DNA of 8,361 nucleotides from CAYLLN01 sp036496265 (GCA_036496265.1 DASXLL010000062.1:1-8361); one strand, 5' to 3'. Positions 1 through 5,628 are shown, counted from the stretch's first letter. Numbers and translations: made by a program. Notes: generated by a model from the letters alone, not told the origin.

Positions 1-1
1 G

Positions 2-181
2 AGCATTGAGCGCAATTCAAAGATTGGAATGCGCTATTTGGAAACGCCATACCGCTTTCATCGCACGCATACTTTCCCGTATGTGCTGTACTATTTGGAG
101 CTGGAAGATCATGTGTGCATCATGGCGATTGCACACGAAAAACGACGACCTGGGTATTGGATGAGGCGTAAGCCTGAATAG
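2..181 (+). CDS. RelE/ParE-family toxin-like protein, C-terminal part (5' end outside window)
   Basis: An open frame enters from the left edge and gives 59 residues before TAG at 179-181. It has the pattern of the end of a RelE/ParE (plasmid-stabilisation) toxin: a beta-strand stretch HTFPYVLYYLELEDHVCIM followed by AIAHEKRRPGYWMRR. In this family an aromatic strand is followed by an H-x-x-R-x-P-x-Y-W type ending. Known members are ribosome-dependent mRNA interferases or gyrase poisons, and which activity applies here cannot be told. The partner antitoxin would normally lie just upstream, outside the window, so a complete pair is not shown. A solitary remnant is possible. Family call fairly sure, function inferred. 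Confidence 0.7.
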   Translation, partial: SIERNSKIGMRYLETPYRFHRTHTFPYVLYYLELEDHVCIMAIAHEKRRPGYWMRRKPE

Positions 182-219
182 TACGGACAGCGGTTGTGGC
201 GCAGGTCCCAACAAATCCT

Positions 220-903
220 ATGGCCGAAAATCCCTTTGCACATTCCAACGAATGGGTGCCGGTGCCGCGGCGTTTTGGGCTCGGGTCGCGGGTGATGTGG
301 TTCACGTTCGGGTTTGTGGCTTGCTTTGTCTTGTGCTCAATTCTTTTCTCGTACGCGAGCTATCGAAACTATCAGGCGCTCGGTCCGCACGATTACAGCC
401 GCGTCTGGCCCGCCTACTCACCAGAAACAAAGCCAGAGTGGCTTGAACACTCCAAGTTCCGGACTCTTAACGGGTTTGCCATCGTCGCCGCCGATGATGA
501 GAAGAATGCATCTGCGATGGTCTGGCCCGTGGATGGCCGACTAATGACGTCGTATGAGGACTCGGACCGAGATGGACACGCGGATTCGATCTCTTTTTGG
601 GACAAAAAAGGGCGCATTTTTCAGTTCAAGGTTGCCGACGGCTTCAAGCAATGCGATTTCACCGACGATGTCACGGCATATGACGGCACAACGTTCTTTG
701 ATTACGATTTGGACGGTGTCTTTGACTTCAAAGTTCAGACCGGACCGAAACGAGGTTTATGGCTATTGGTCGATTCGCGATGGTGTCCGCTCATACCGGA
801 AGGCGATCTGAAAGGGCGCGTTGAGGTAAATGGCGAGTGGAAGCGCGCCATTAATGTGCACGATCAATGGCGGCTGGAAGAAGCTCTGAACCCCGAACCC
901 TGA
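220..903 (+). CDS. Membrane-anchored hypothetical protein with two DxDxDGxxD calcium-type loops
   Basis: I do not recognise a named family. I chose ATG at 220 (227 residues), because MAENPF resembles the NPY/NPF openings common in planctomycete membrane proteins. An in-frame GTG at 196 would add eight residues, and neither start has a convincing ribosome site. One transmembrane segment spans about residues 25-47 after a basic stretch (PRRFGLGSR), so most of the chain probably lies outside the cytoplasm. Two acidic loops, DSDRDGHAD (114-122) and DYDLDGVFD (161-169), match D-x-D-x-D-G-x-x-D, the spacing of EF-hand or dockerin-like calcium sites, so metal binding is an inference. A Trp-rich C-terminus follows. 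The last residues and the TGA stop are written by a heptanucleotide array (888-908), so the present C-terminus may be recent. The gene lies 38 bases after the toxin fragment and 11 before ruvB. Confidence 0.75.
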   Translation: MAENPFAHSNEWVPVPRRFGLGSRVMWFTFGFVACFVLCSILFSYASYRNYQALGPHDYSRVWPAYSPETKPEWLEHSKFRTLNGFAIVAADDEKNASAMVWPVDGRLMTSYEDSDRDGHADSISFWDKKGRIFQFKVADGFKQCDFTDDVTAYDGTTFFDYDLDGVFDFKVQTGPKRGLWLLVDSRWCPLIPEGDLKGRVEVNGEWKRAINVHDQWRLEEALNPEP

Positions 904-908
904 ACGCT
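888..908 (+). repeat. Heptanucleotide array 1 (three GAACCCY-type units)
   Basis: Three tandem seven-base units read GAACCCC (888-894), GAACCCT (895-901) and GAACGCT (902-908). The array covers the last codons and the stop (TGA, 901-903) of the upstream gene and ends six bases before the ruvB ATG. It is one of four such arrays in the window, all at gene edges. Confidence 0.7.
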
Positions 909-914
909 TAGAAA

Positions 915-1943
915 ATGCCCCGAGAACCAGTTTTGTCGGCTGCGGTTGAGAAGGACGAGGAGTTCGATCGCGGCTTGCGCCCGCAGCGAATCAAGGAGAT
1001 GGTCGGCCAGCGAGATGTAATCGAACGGCTGAATATTGTCGTCGATGCGGCGCGGAAGCGCGGGGAGCCGCTGGGGCATATTTTGTTCGACGGGCCGCCG
1101 GGGCTGGGGAAGACGACGTTTGCGACGTGCCTGCCGCGGGAGCTGGGCGTGCCGATCATCATGGCGAGCGGGCCGGCGCTAAAGGCACCGAAGGATTTAC
1201 TGCCGTTTTTGACGAACATGGAGGAGCGGGCGGTTTTTTTCATCGACGAGATTCATCGGCTGCCAAAGGCGGTCGAGGAATATCTCTATACGGCGATGGA
1301 GGATTTTCGGCTCGACATCGTGCTCGGGGAGGGGATCAACGCCCGGACGATCAATATGCGGATTAAGCCGTTCACGCTGATCGGTGCGACGACGCGGGCG
1401 GGGATGCTCTCGGCACCGCTGCGGGATCGGTTTTCGACGCGCGAGCATTTGGGCTTTTATAGTTTGCCGGAGCTGACGGAGATCGTGCGTCGCAGCGCGA
1501 AGAAATTGAACGTTAAGTTAGATGAGGACGCCGCGGTGGAGATCGCGCGCCGCAGCCGGGATACGCCGCGGATCGCCAACAATCGGCTGCGATGGGTGCG
1601 GGATTATGCGGATAGCAGGGCAGGGGGGGAGGTGACGCTCGACGTCGCGAAAGACGCGCTGAAAATGGCAGCGATCGATACGCTAGGCATGGACAAGCAG
1701 GATCGGGCTTACTTAACGACGCTCATCAGCGCATTCGGTGGCGGGCCGGCGGGTGTCGAAGCGGTCGCGCACACGATGAATCTGTCGCCGGATACTTTGA
1801 CGGATGAAGTTGAGCCGTATTTGCTGCGGACCGAGCTCGTGATCCGCACGCCGCGGGGTCGGGTGGTCACGGCGAAGGCATATGAGCATTTGCAGATGGC
1901 GCCGGCGGGAGGAAATGATCCGCAGGGGTCGTTGTTTGGGTAG
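915..1943 (+). CDS. ruvB: Holliday junction branch migration ATPase RuvB
   Basis: RuvB is the hexameric AAA+ motor that, with RuvA, drives branch migration of Holliday junctions in recombinational repair. The 342-residue length is normal. Visible landmarks are Walker A GPPGLGKTT (60-68), Walker B FFIDEIH (108-114), sensor 1 GATTRAG (157-163), the arginine-finger segment LRDRF (169-173), the sensor 2 segment TPRIANNRLRWVRD (217-230), and a C-terminal winged-helix DNA-binding domain ending in EPYLLRTELVIRTPRGR (300-316). The sensor 2 segment differs from the usual TPRIANRLLRRVRD, and the hairpin region is also divergent. I recall both as planctomycete traits. ATG at 915 gives the expected short leader before the first AAA+ helix, and no Shine-Dalgarno site is visible. 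ruvA and ruvC are not adjacent. A run of seven G lies at 1623-1629. Identification is very secure. Confidence 0.97.
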   Translation: MPREPVLSAAVEKDEEFDRGLRPQRIKEMVGQRDVIERLNIVVDAARKRGEPLGHILFDGPPGLGKTTFATCLPRELGVPIIMASGPALKAPKDLLPFLTNMEERAVFFIDEIHRLPKAVEEYLYTAMEDFRLDIVLGEGINARTINMRIKPFTLIGATTRAGMLSAPLRDRFSTREHLGFYSLPELTEIVRRSAKKLNVKLDEDAAVEIARRSRDTPRIANNRLRWVRDYADSRAGGEVTLDVAKDALKMAAIDTLGMDKQDRAYLTTLISAFGGGPAGVEAVAHTMNLSPDTLTDEVEPYLLRTELVIRTPRGRVVTAKAYEHLQMAPAGGNDPQGSLFG

Positions 1944-1952
1944 GCATCGACT

Positions 1953-1983
1953 AGGTAGCCATCACGCTCCGCGTGATGAGCCC
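1953..1983 (-). repeat. REP-like palindrome, copy A (inverted, variant)
   Basis: Read on the minus strand, these 31 bases match copies B and C at 27 positions. The core 1960-1978 is a hairpin with 8-bp arms and a 3-base loop (CATCACGC / GCGTGATG). Two of the four differences fall on opposite sides of the stem and preserve pairing. It starts ten bases after the ruvB stop and faces copy B across 28 bases, like a BIME pair. Confidence 0.75.
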
Positions 1984-2011
1984 ATGAAAATGGGGACGAT
2001 TTGTCAATGCC

Positions 2012-2042
2012 GGGCACGTCACGCGGAGCGTGACGGCTACTT
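2012..2042 (+). repeat. REP-like palindrome, copy B
   Basis: This 31-base element is identical to copy C at 5774-5804. Its core 2017-2035 forms a perfect hairpin with arms CGTCACGC / GCGTGACG and loop GGA. It lies between ruvB and nusB, just before the putative promoter at 2049-2094. No T-run follows, so it is not a classical intrinsic terminator. Confidence 0.85.
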
Positions 2043-2048
2043 ACTGCC

Positions 2049-2094
2049 CTCGGCCAAACGCGGCGGAAAGCTATAATTTGTTGTAGCGGCCGAG
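2049..2094 (+). promoter_or_regulatory. Putative nusB promoter with inverted arms around a TATAAT box
   Basis: A perfect -10 hexamer TATAAT lies at 2072-2077 in the context GCTATAATTT. The hexamer 17 bases upstream (CTCGGC, 2049-2054) is a poor -35. Seven-base inverted arms CTCGGCC (2049-2055) and GGCCGAG (2088-2094) flank the -10. The layout resembles the site upstream of cvpA. A second weaker -10-like box, TATACT, is at 2110-2115. Either would place transcription before nusB. Prediction only. Confidence 0.4.
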
Positions 2095-2134
2095 TAACGC
2101 CTCTAGGGCTATACTTCGCAACCAATCCGAAAGA

Positions 2135-2168
2135 CCCTCACCCTAGCCCTCTCCCAGAGGGAGAGGGA
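2135..2168 (+). repeat. Dispersed CCCTCACCCTAGCCC-type hairpin repeat overlapping the nusB leader
   Basis: The element begins CCCTCACCCTAG and continues into a perfect 9-bp hairpin: CCCTCTCCC (2147-2155), loop AGA, GGGAGAGGG (2159-2167). Repeats of this form are scattered between genes in many GC-rich bacteria. The 3' arm is purine-rich and contains GAGAGG ten or so bases before the nusB ATG, so it may double as the ribosome-binding site. Confidence 0.7.
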
Positions 2169-2177
2169 ACTGAAAAA

Positions 2178-2582
2178 ATGTCGCGTCGTAGTCGTGCTCG
2201 GGAAATCGTGATTCAAGTCCTGTATGAGGACGATTTGAATCCGGAGCGGAGCCCGGAGGTGGCGGATTCGTTTTTGTGCACTCGGCTGAACAACGATCAG
2301 GAGCTGATCGATTTTGGCCGGTCGCTGCTCGCGGGTGTTCGCAAGCACCGCGAGGAGATCGATAAGCTACTGATCGAGCGGGCGGATAATTGGACGCTCG
2401 AGCGTATGGCGGTGACGGACCGGAACATTTTGCGGCTGGGCGCCTATGAAATGCTGCACGGCGGGACGCCGGAACGGGTGGCGATCAACGAGGCGGTGGA
2501 GCTGGCAAAGCGATATGGCGCGAAGCAGTCGCCGCTTTTTGTGAATGGAGTGCTCGATCGGTTTATGAGGAAAGAAAGGTGA
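2178..2582 (+). CDS. nusB: Transcription antitermination factor NusB
   Basis: NusB binds NusE (ribosomal protein S10) and boxA RNA in the antitermination complex that supports rRNA transcription. The 134-residue all-helical protein has normal length. It begins with RSRAREIVIQVLYEDDL (4-20), the basic first helix with the A-x-Q-x-L-Y type pattern. It continues with DRNILRLGAYEML (81-93), and ends in INEAVELAKRYG (103-114) and FVNGVLDRF (121-129). These are the family's most conserved blocks. The start at 2178 keeps the basic helix at the N-terminus, preceded by GAGAGG inside the arm of a repeat hairpin. It is followed by ftsY after 91 bases that hold a heptanucleotide array, so co-transcription is likely. 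Identification is secure. Confidence 0.96.
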   Translation: MSRRSRAREIVIQVLYEDDLNPERSPEVADSFLCTRLNNDQELIDFGRSLLAGVRKHREEIDKLLIERADNWTLERMAVTDRNILRLGAYEMLHGGTPERVAINEAVELAKRYGAKQSPLFVNGVLDRFMRKER

Positions 2583-2592
2583 ATGGCGATTG

Positions 2593-2669
2593 ATGATTAG
2601 GGATTTATGATTTGGGATTTACTTGCTGATCCCGCAGAATTCTAAATCCCAAATCCCAAATCCCAAATC
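2593..2669 (+). repeat. Heptanucleotide array 2, inverted arms (GGGATTT / AAATCCC)
   Basis: The left arm has four seven-base units (ATGATTA, GGGATTT, ATGATTT, GGGATTT; 2593-2620). The right arm has three AAATCCC units (2644-2664) plus AAATC. The arms are inverted and can pair over about 21 bp with two mismatches around a 23-base loop (2621-2643). The array fills nearly the whole space between nusB and ftsY and ends four bases before the ftsY ATG. Confidence 0.85.
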
Positions 2670-2673
2670 TGAC

Positions 2674-3702
2674 ATGGGAGTCTTCGATCTATTCAAGAAA
2701 AAGCCCGACGAGCCAGCCGCCGGGGCAGGGCAGGGGAGTGCGCCGGAGGCGGCAGCGGAAGAAATCGGTGCGCCGAAGCAAGGCTTATTCGGCATGCTGC
2801 GGTCGGCGCTGAAGAAGACGCACGACGTTCTCAACACCGACATTCGCGATTTGTTCAAGCGCGAGGGGCGGTTGGTTGACGATGAGTTTTTGGGGGAACT
2901 GTACGCGATCCTGGTGAAGACGGATATGGGCGCCGGGCCGGCGGGGCGGATACGTGACCGGATTGGGACCGATTTTCGTGCTCGCGTCATGCACATGGAC
3001 GAGGTGCTGGCGAGCGTGAAGGACGAGATTCGCAAAATCTTGCAGCAGCCGGAGCAGCCGGTTCAATTGGCGGCGAGTGGGCCGACAGTCGTGTTAGTTG
3101 TGGGCGTGAATGGATCGGGCAAGACGACGTCGATAGCCAAGCTCGCGCATCGGTTCAAGTCCGAAGGTAAGAAAGTTATCGTCGGCGCGGGCGATACGTT
3201 TCGAGCAGCCGCGGTCGAGCAGCTCACGATTTGGGCGGATCGGCTCGGCGTCGAGATCATCAAAGCAGGGCAGGGGGGGGACCCCGCAGCCGTGGCTCAT
3301 CGCGCGGTGGCGGCGGCGATCGAATCGAACGCGGATATTTGCATCATCGACACGGCTGGGCGGTTGCAAACGCAAACGAACTTGATGCAGCAACTCGAAA
3401 AAGTGCATCGTGTCATCAGCAAGCTGATTCCCGAAGCGCCGCACGAGACGCTGCTGGTGCTCGATGCGACCGCAGGCCAAAACGCGCTCAGCCAGGCGCA
3501 GGGCTTTTCCACGGCGGCCAAATGCACGGGCATCGTACTCGCAAAACTCGATGGAACTGCCAAAGGCGGCGTGATCATCCCGATTCGTGAGCGGTTCGCG
3601 ATTCCGGTGAAGTTTGTCGGCCTCGGCGAGCAAGCAAGCAATCTGGCGGTGTTCAATGCCGACGATTTTGTCGAGGCGTTGTTCGCGGAAGCGGCGGCAT
3701 AA
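2674..3702 (+). CDS. ftsY: Signal recognition particle receptor FtsY (SRP GTPase)
   Basis: FtsY docks the SRP-ribosome complex at the inner membrane. Its GTPase pairs with Ffh, and both hydrolyse GTP to hand the nascent chain to SecYEG. At 342 residues it has only a short variable leader (about 1-40, PDEPAAGAGQ) in place of the long acidic A domain of E. coli. The N domain spans about 40-125. The G domain shows P-loop GVNGSGKTT (144-152), DTFRAAAVEQL (174-184), DTAGR (226-230), AKLDGTAKGG (290-299, with Ala where Thr is usual) and GLGE (316-319). I chose ATG 2674 because MGVFDLFKKK is a typical FtsY opening. An upstream TTG (2623) would add residues that only translate the repeat array. No Shine-Dalgarno site is visible. 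A run of eight G lies at 3273-3280. The membrane gene follows after five bases. Confidence 0.96.
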   Translation: MGVFDLFKKKPDEPAAGAGQGSAPEAAAEEIGAPKQGLFGMLRSALKKTHDVLNTDIRDLFKREGRLVDDEFLGELYAILVKTDMGAGPAGRIRDRIGTDFRARVMHMDEVLASVKDEIRKILQQPEQPVQLAASGPTVVLVVGVNGSGKTTSIAKLAHRFKSEGKKVIVGAGDTFRAAAVEQLTIWADRLGVEIIKAGQGGDPAAVAHRAVAAAIESNADICIIDTAGRLQTQTNLMQQLEKVHRVISKLIPEAPHETLLVLDATAGQNALSQAQGFSTAAKCTGIVLAKLDGTAKGGVIIPIRERFAIPVKFVGLGEQASNLAVFNADDFVEALFAEAAA

Positions 3703-3707
3703 TAGTC

Positions 3708-4388
3708 ATGGCTCGTATTTTTTCTGTGCTCGCCGTTCTCGCTGTGCTGCTTTTGGCGGCGAATTTTGTCGTCGGTTTGACGGCTGGCGATTTCAACGCG
3801 GCGGCAAAGCGGAAGCAGGAAGCTCAAAGGCAGCTTGTGGAGGCTGAGCGGCAGGCCAGGGCAGGGCGGGGCGGGGCGGACGAAGCGGGGGAGGCAAAAC
3901 GGGCGGCGATCAAGGCGGATGAAGGTTTTCGCGGCCCGCGGCGGATGATGACGATACACATGCTGCTCGGCGCTGCGGCGGCAATGGTAACGGTGCTCGT
4001 GAACAGCATCACGATTACCTACTTCATCGGCACGAGTCGCTGGTGCAAGGAAGTCTGCGAGACATATGGGTTAAGCGCCGAACTAGCCGAGCAGAGCACG
4101 CGATTGAAGCGGAGCACGTTTCCGTGGGCGCTGGCAGGCATCTTTGCAGTAATCTTTGTCGTGGGCCTCGGCGCTGCGGCCGATCCCAGTGGCGCGAACT
4201 TTAGACGCTCACCGCAGTTCGTCATGCCGCATTACGCGGCAGCGATGATCGCCGTCGTCGTCATCGTAGCCGCGTTTGGGGTGCAGGTTGCTCGGATCGC
4301 GGAGAATTACGCGGTGATCGAGACAATTCTGGCGGAAGTGGGACGCGTGAGAGCGGAGAAGGGGTTAGAGACAGTGCGGAGTGCGTAA
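3708..4388 (+). CDS. Four-helix membrane protein of unknown function in the ftsY unit
   Basis: I do not recognise a named family in this 226-residue protein. Helix 1 (about 5-24) is followed by a highly charged stretch rich in Ala, Lys, Glu, Gln and Arg (31-75), likely helical or coiled coil. Helices 2 (82-107), 3 (139-157) and 4 (175-194) follow, then a basic C-terminal tail. Between helices 2 and 3 is YFIGTSRWCKEVCETYGL (105-122), with two cysteines four residues apart and a conserved-looking aromatic pattern, followed by LKRSTFPWAL. Its ATG is five bases after the ftsY stop, so it is almost certainly translated from the same message. Its stop overlaps the heptanucleotide array before dtd. 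Placement beside the SRP receptor hints at a membrane or envelope role, but this is only context. A strong G-quadruplex motif lies in the charged segment. Confidence 0.85.
   Translation: MARIFSVLAVLAVLLLAANFVVGLTAGDFNAAAKRKQEAQRQLVEAERQARAGRGGADEAGEAKRAAIKADEGFRGPRRMMTIHMLLGAAAAMVTVLVNSITITYFIGTSRWCKEVCETYGLSAELAEQSTRLKRSTFPWALAGIFAVIFVVGLGAAADPSGANFRRSPQFVMPHYAAAMIAVVVIVAAFGVQVARIAENYAVIETILAEVGRVRAEKGLETVRSA
3859..3876 (+). other. G-quadruplex-forming motif on the coding strand
   Basis: Four G-tracts (GGG, GGG, GGGG, GGGG) are separated by loops of only two, one and one bases. This meets the usual pattern for a stable G-quadruplex in mRNA or the plus DNA strand. It encodes part of the charged segment (RAGRG) of the membrane protein. 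Formation in the cell is an inference. Confidence 0.5.
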
Positions 4389-4414
4389 TTCGGAATGCGG
4401 AATGCTGAATGGGT
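4387..4414 (+). repeat. Heptanucleotide array 3 (AATGCGG-type units)
   Basis: Four tandem seven-base units read AATTCGG, AATGCGG, AATGCTG and AATGGGT. The first two bases are the last two of the TAA stop (4386-4388) of the membrane gene. The array ends ten bases before the dtd ATG. Confidence 0.75.
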
Positions 4415-4424
4415 GTGATTAGAT

Positions 4425-4874
4425 ATGCGAGCTGTCTTGCAACGTGTGACTCGGGCCAGCGTGACCGTCGATGGCCAGATCATCGGACGGATCGGGCAGG
4501 GCTTGGTTGTGCTGCTGGGTGTCGAGCAAGATGACAGTGAGGCGGATGCACATACGCTGGCAGATAAATCAATTCAGCTCCGCATCTTCGACGATGCGGA
4601 TGGGAAGATGAATCTCGCGCTGGCTGATGTGCGCGGTTCGGTGCTGGTGGTGAGCCAGTTCACATTGCTGGGCGATTGCCGCAAAGGCCGGCGTCCGAGT
4701 TTTATTCAAGCGGCACAGCCGGAAGTCGCCGAACGGCTATACGAAACATTTGTCGCGGCGATTGGCGTGCAGGGAATTCCGATCGCGACGGGAAAGTTCC
4801 GCGCGATGATGCAGGTGGAACTCGTCAACGACGGACCAGTGACAATACTCCTCGATAGCCGGAAGAGATTCTAG
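4425..4874 (+). CDS. dtd: D-aminoacyl-tRNA deacylase
   Basis: Dtd hydrolyses the ester bond of D-aminoacyl-tRNAs (and glycyl-tRNA-Ala), so that wrongly charged residues do not enter proteins. It works as a cytosolic homodimer. The 149-residue length is typical. It starts MRAVLQRVTRASVTVDG and contains the two signature motifs, SQFTL (77-81) and NDGPVT (135-140), whose Gly-cisPro turn screens out L-amino acids. The ending ILLDSRKRF is canonical. ATG at 4425 is the family start, and no good ribosome site is seen. It follows the membrane gene by 36 bases of mostly repeat sequence. It ends in TAG at 4872-4874, inside a CTAG shared with the opposing gene's stop. Confidence 0.97.
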   Translation: MRAVLQRVTRASVTVDGQIIGRIGQGLVVLLGVEQDDSEADAHTLADKSIQLRIFDDADGKMNLALADVRGSVLVVSQFTLLGDCRKGRRPSFIQAAQPEVAERLYETFVAAIGVQGIPIATGKFRAMMQVELVNDGPVTILLDSRKRF

Positions 4875-5623
4875 CGCTGCAACGTTTCGGCTTCGGGCGC
4901 AGGCTTGGGCTGGGTGCCGGCGAATTGCAAGGCGTTGTGGAAGAACTGTTCGGCGGTTTGGTGGCCGACGGTGACTTGATAGCCGTAGTGGTTCATCAGC
5001 ATTGGGTCGCCGACGGCGATAAAGCTGAGCAGGGAAACGATTCCGCTCATCGTGGCGTTGGCCAGACGATCCCTGCCGAGAAATTTGAGCGCGGTGCCGA
5101 GCGATTTTTTGACGTTCAGGCGACCGCTTTGGACTCGGAAGCTCCAGATTTCATCCAGGATGAGGTGCGAGAGGAAGCCGAGCGAGACTGCCCCGGCCTT
5201 GAAGAGGCGAATGGCGAGGTCGGGTCCGGAGACGATGATGAACGCGGCCAGACCGCAGGCGAGGCAAGCCGGAATGCTGTGCCACATGCCGCGGTGAACG
5301 GTGTAGCGTTTGAAAAGTCCGGCCGCACCGAAGCGGATTGCGCCGTAGAGCGCCGCGCCGACGATGGCCATTGTCTCGTGCGACCAGCCGAAATCTTTGA
5401 AGCGATCGAGCATCAGCAGCGGCACAACGGCTGCTGCTAGCGCGCTGATCTCTTGGACCGGTCGCCCGGAATCGCTGTCGAGGTCCGGCAACATGCCGGA
5501 GACGCTGCACAGCGCACCGGCCAGCGCGCAGGTTTGGATCGGCGCGCCGCATTGGTAGCCCCACACGCCGTAGGCCACGCCGGTGATCGTGCTAACCGAG
5601 ATGTGGGTATGGAAGCCAGCCAT
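4871..5623 (-). CDS. YdjM/DUF457-type membrane-bound putative metal-dependent hydrolase
   Basis: This 250-residue protein shows the pattern of the YdjM-like (LexA-binding inner-membrane putative hydrolase, DUF457) family. It has an N-terminal H5-x-H7, GMLPDLDSDSG (43-53), VHRGMWHS (109-116) and GFLSHLILDEIWS (149-161), with His and Asp residues that could bind a metal, between hydrophobic segments at about 31-43, 61-72, 84-101, 118-133 and 140-156, plus 193-206. Substrate and reaction are not known for this family. The C-terminal tail is Pro/Glu-rich (237-250). The start at 5623 places the first His pair at the N-terminus as in relatives. Upstream on its strand is heptanucleotide array 4, only five bases away, with no separate ribosome site. 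No LexA box was seen. It converges on dtd with a four-base overlap and is divergent from cvpA. Confidence 0.88.
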   Translation of the reverse strand: MAGFHTHISVSTITGVAYGVWGYQCGAPIQTCALAGALCSVSGMLPDLDSDSGRPVQEISALAAAVVPLLMLDRFKDFGWSHETMAIVGAALYGAIRFGAAGLFKRYTVHRGMWHSIPACLACGLAAFIIVSGPDLAIRLFKAGAVSLGFLSHLILDEIWSFRVQSGRLNVKKSLGTALKFLGRDRLANATMSGIVSLLSFIAVGDPMLMNHYGYQVTVGHQTAEQFFHNALQFAGTQPKPAPEAETLQR

Positions 5624-5628
5624 CGCAA

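Noticed and set aside
2..181. Complete toxin-antitoxin pair
   Set aside because: Only the toxin-like C-terminus is in the window; the downstream gene is a membrane protein and does not resemble an antitoxin.
1953..2042. Intrinsic terminator for ruvB
   Set aside because: The hairpins are good but no T-run follows either copy, and an identical copy sits in the cvpA leader where a strong terminator would be harmful.
1709..2125. Minus-strand frame of 138 codons across the ruvB end and the palindromes
   Set aside because: It reads through the inverted palindrome pair and antisense ruvB, and is not protein-like.
2593..2669. CRISPR array
   Set aside because: Units are seven bases with no spacers, so this is a tandem microrepeat.
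3297..3959. Long minus-strand open frame (220 codons) opposite ftsY and the membrane gene
   Set aside because: It is antisense to two well supported genes, has low-complexity composition (many Ser, Arg, Pro, Ala) and shows no family pattern. It is a shadow of GC-rich coding.
4925..5440. Plus-strand open frame of 171 codons opposite the YdjM-like gene
   Set aside because: The opposite strand has clear motifs (PDLDSDSG, HRGMWHS, SHLILDE); this frame is charged and repetitive with no recognisable fold.
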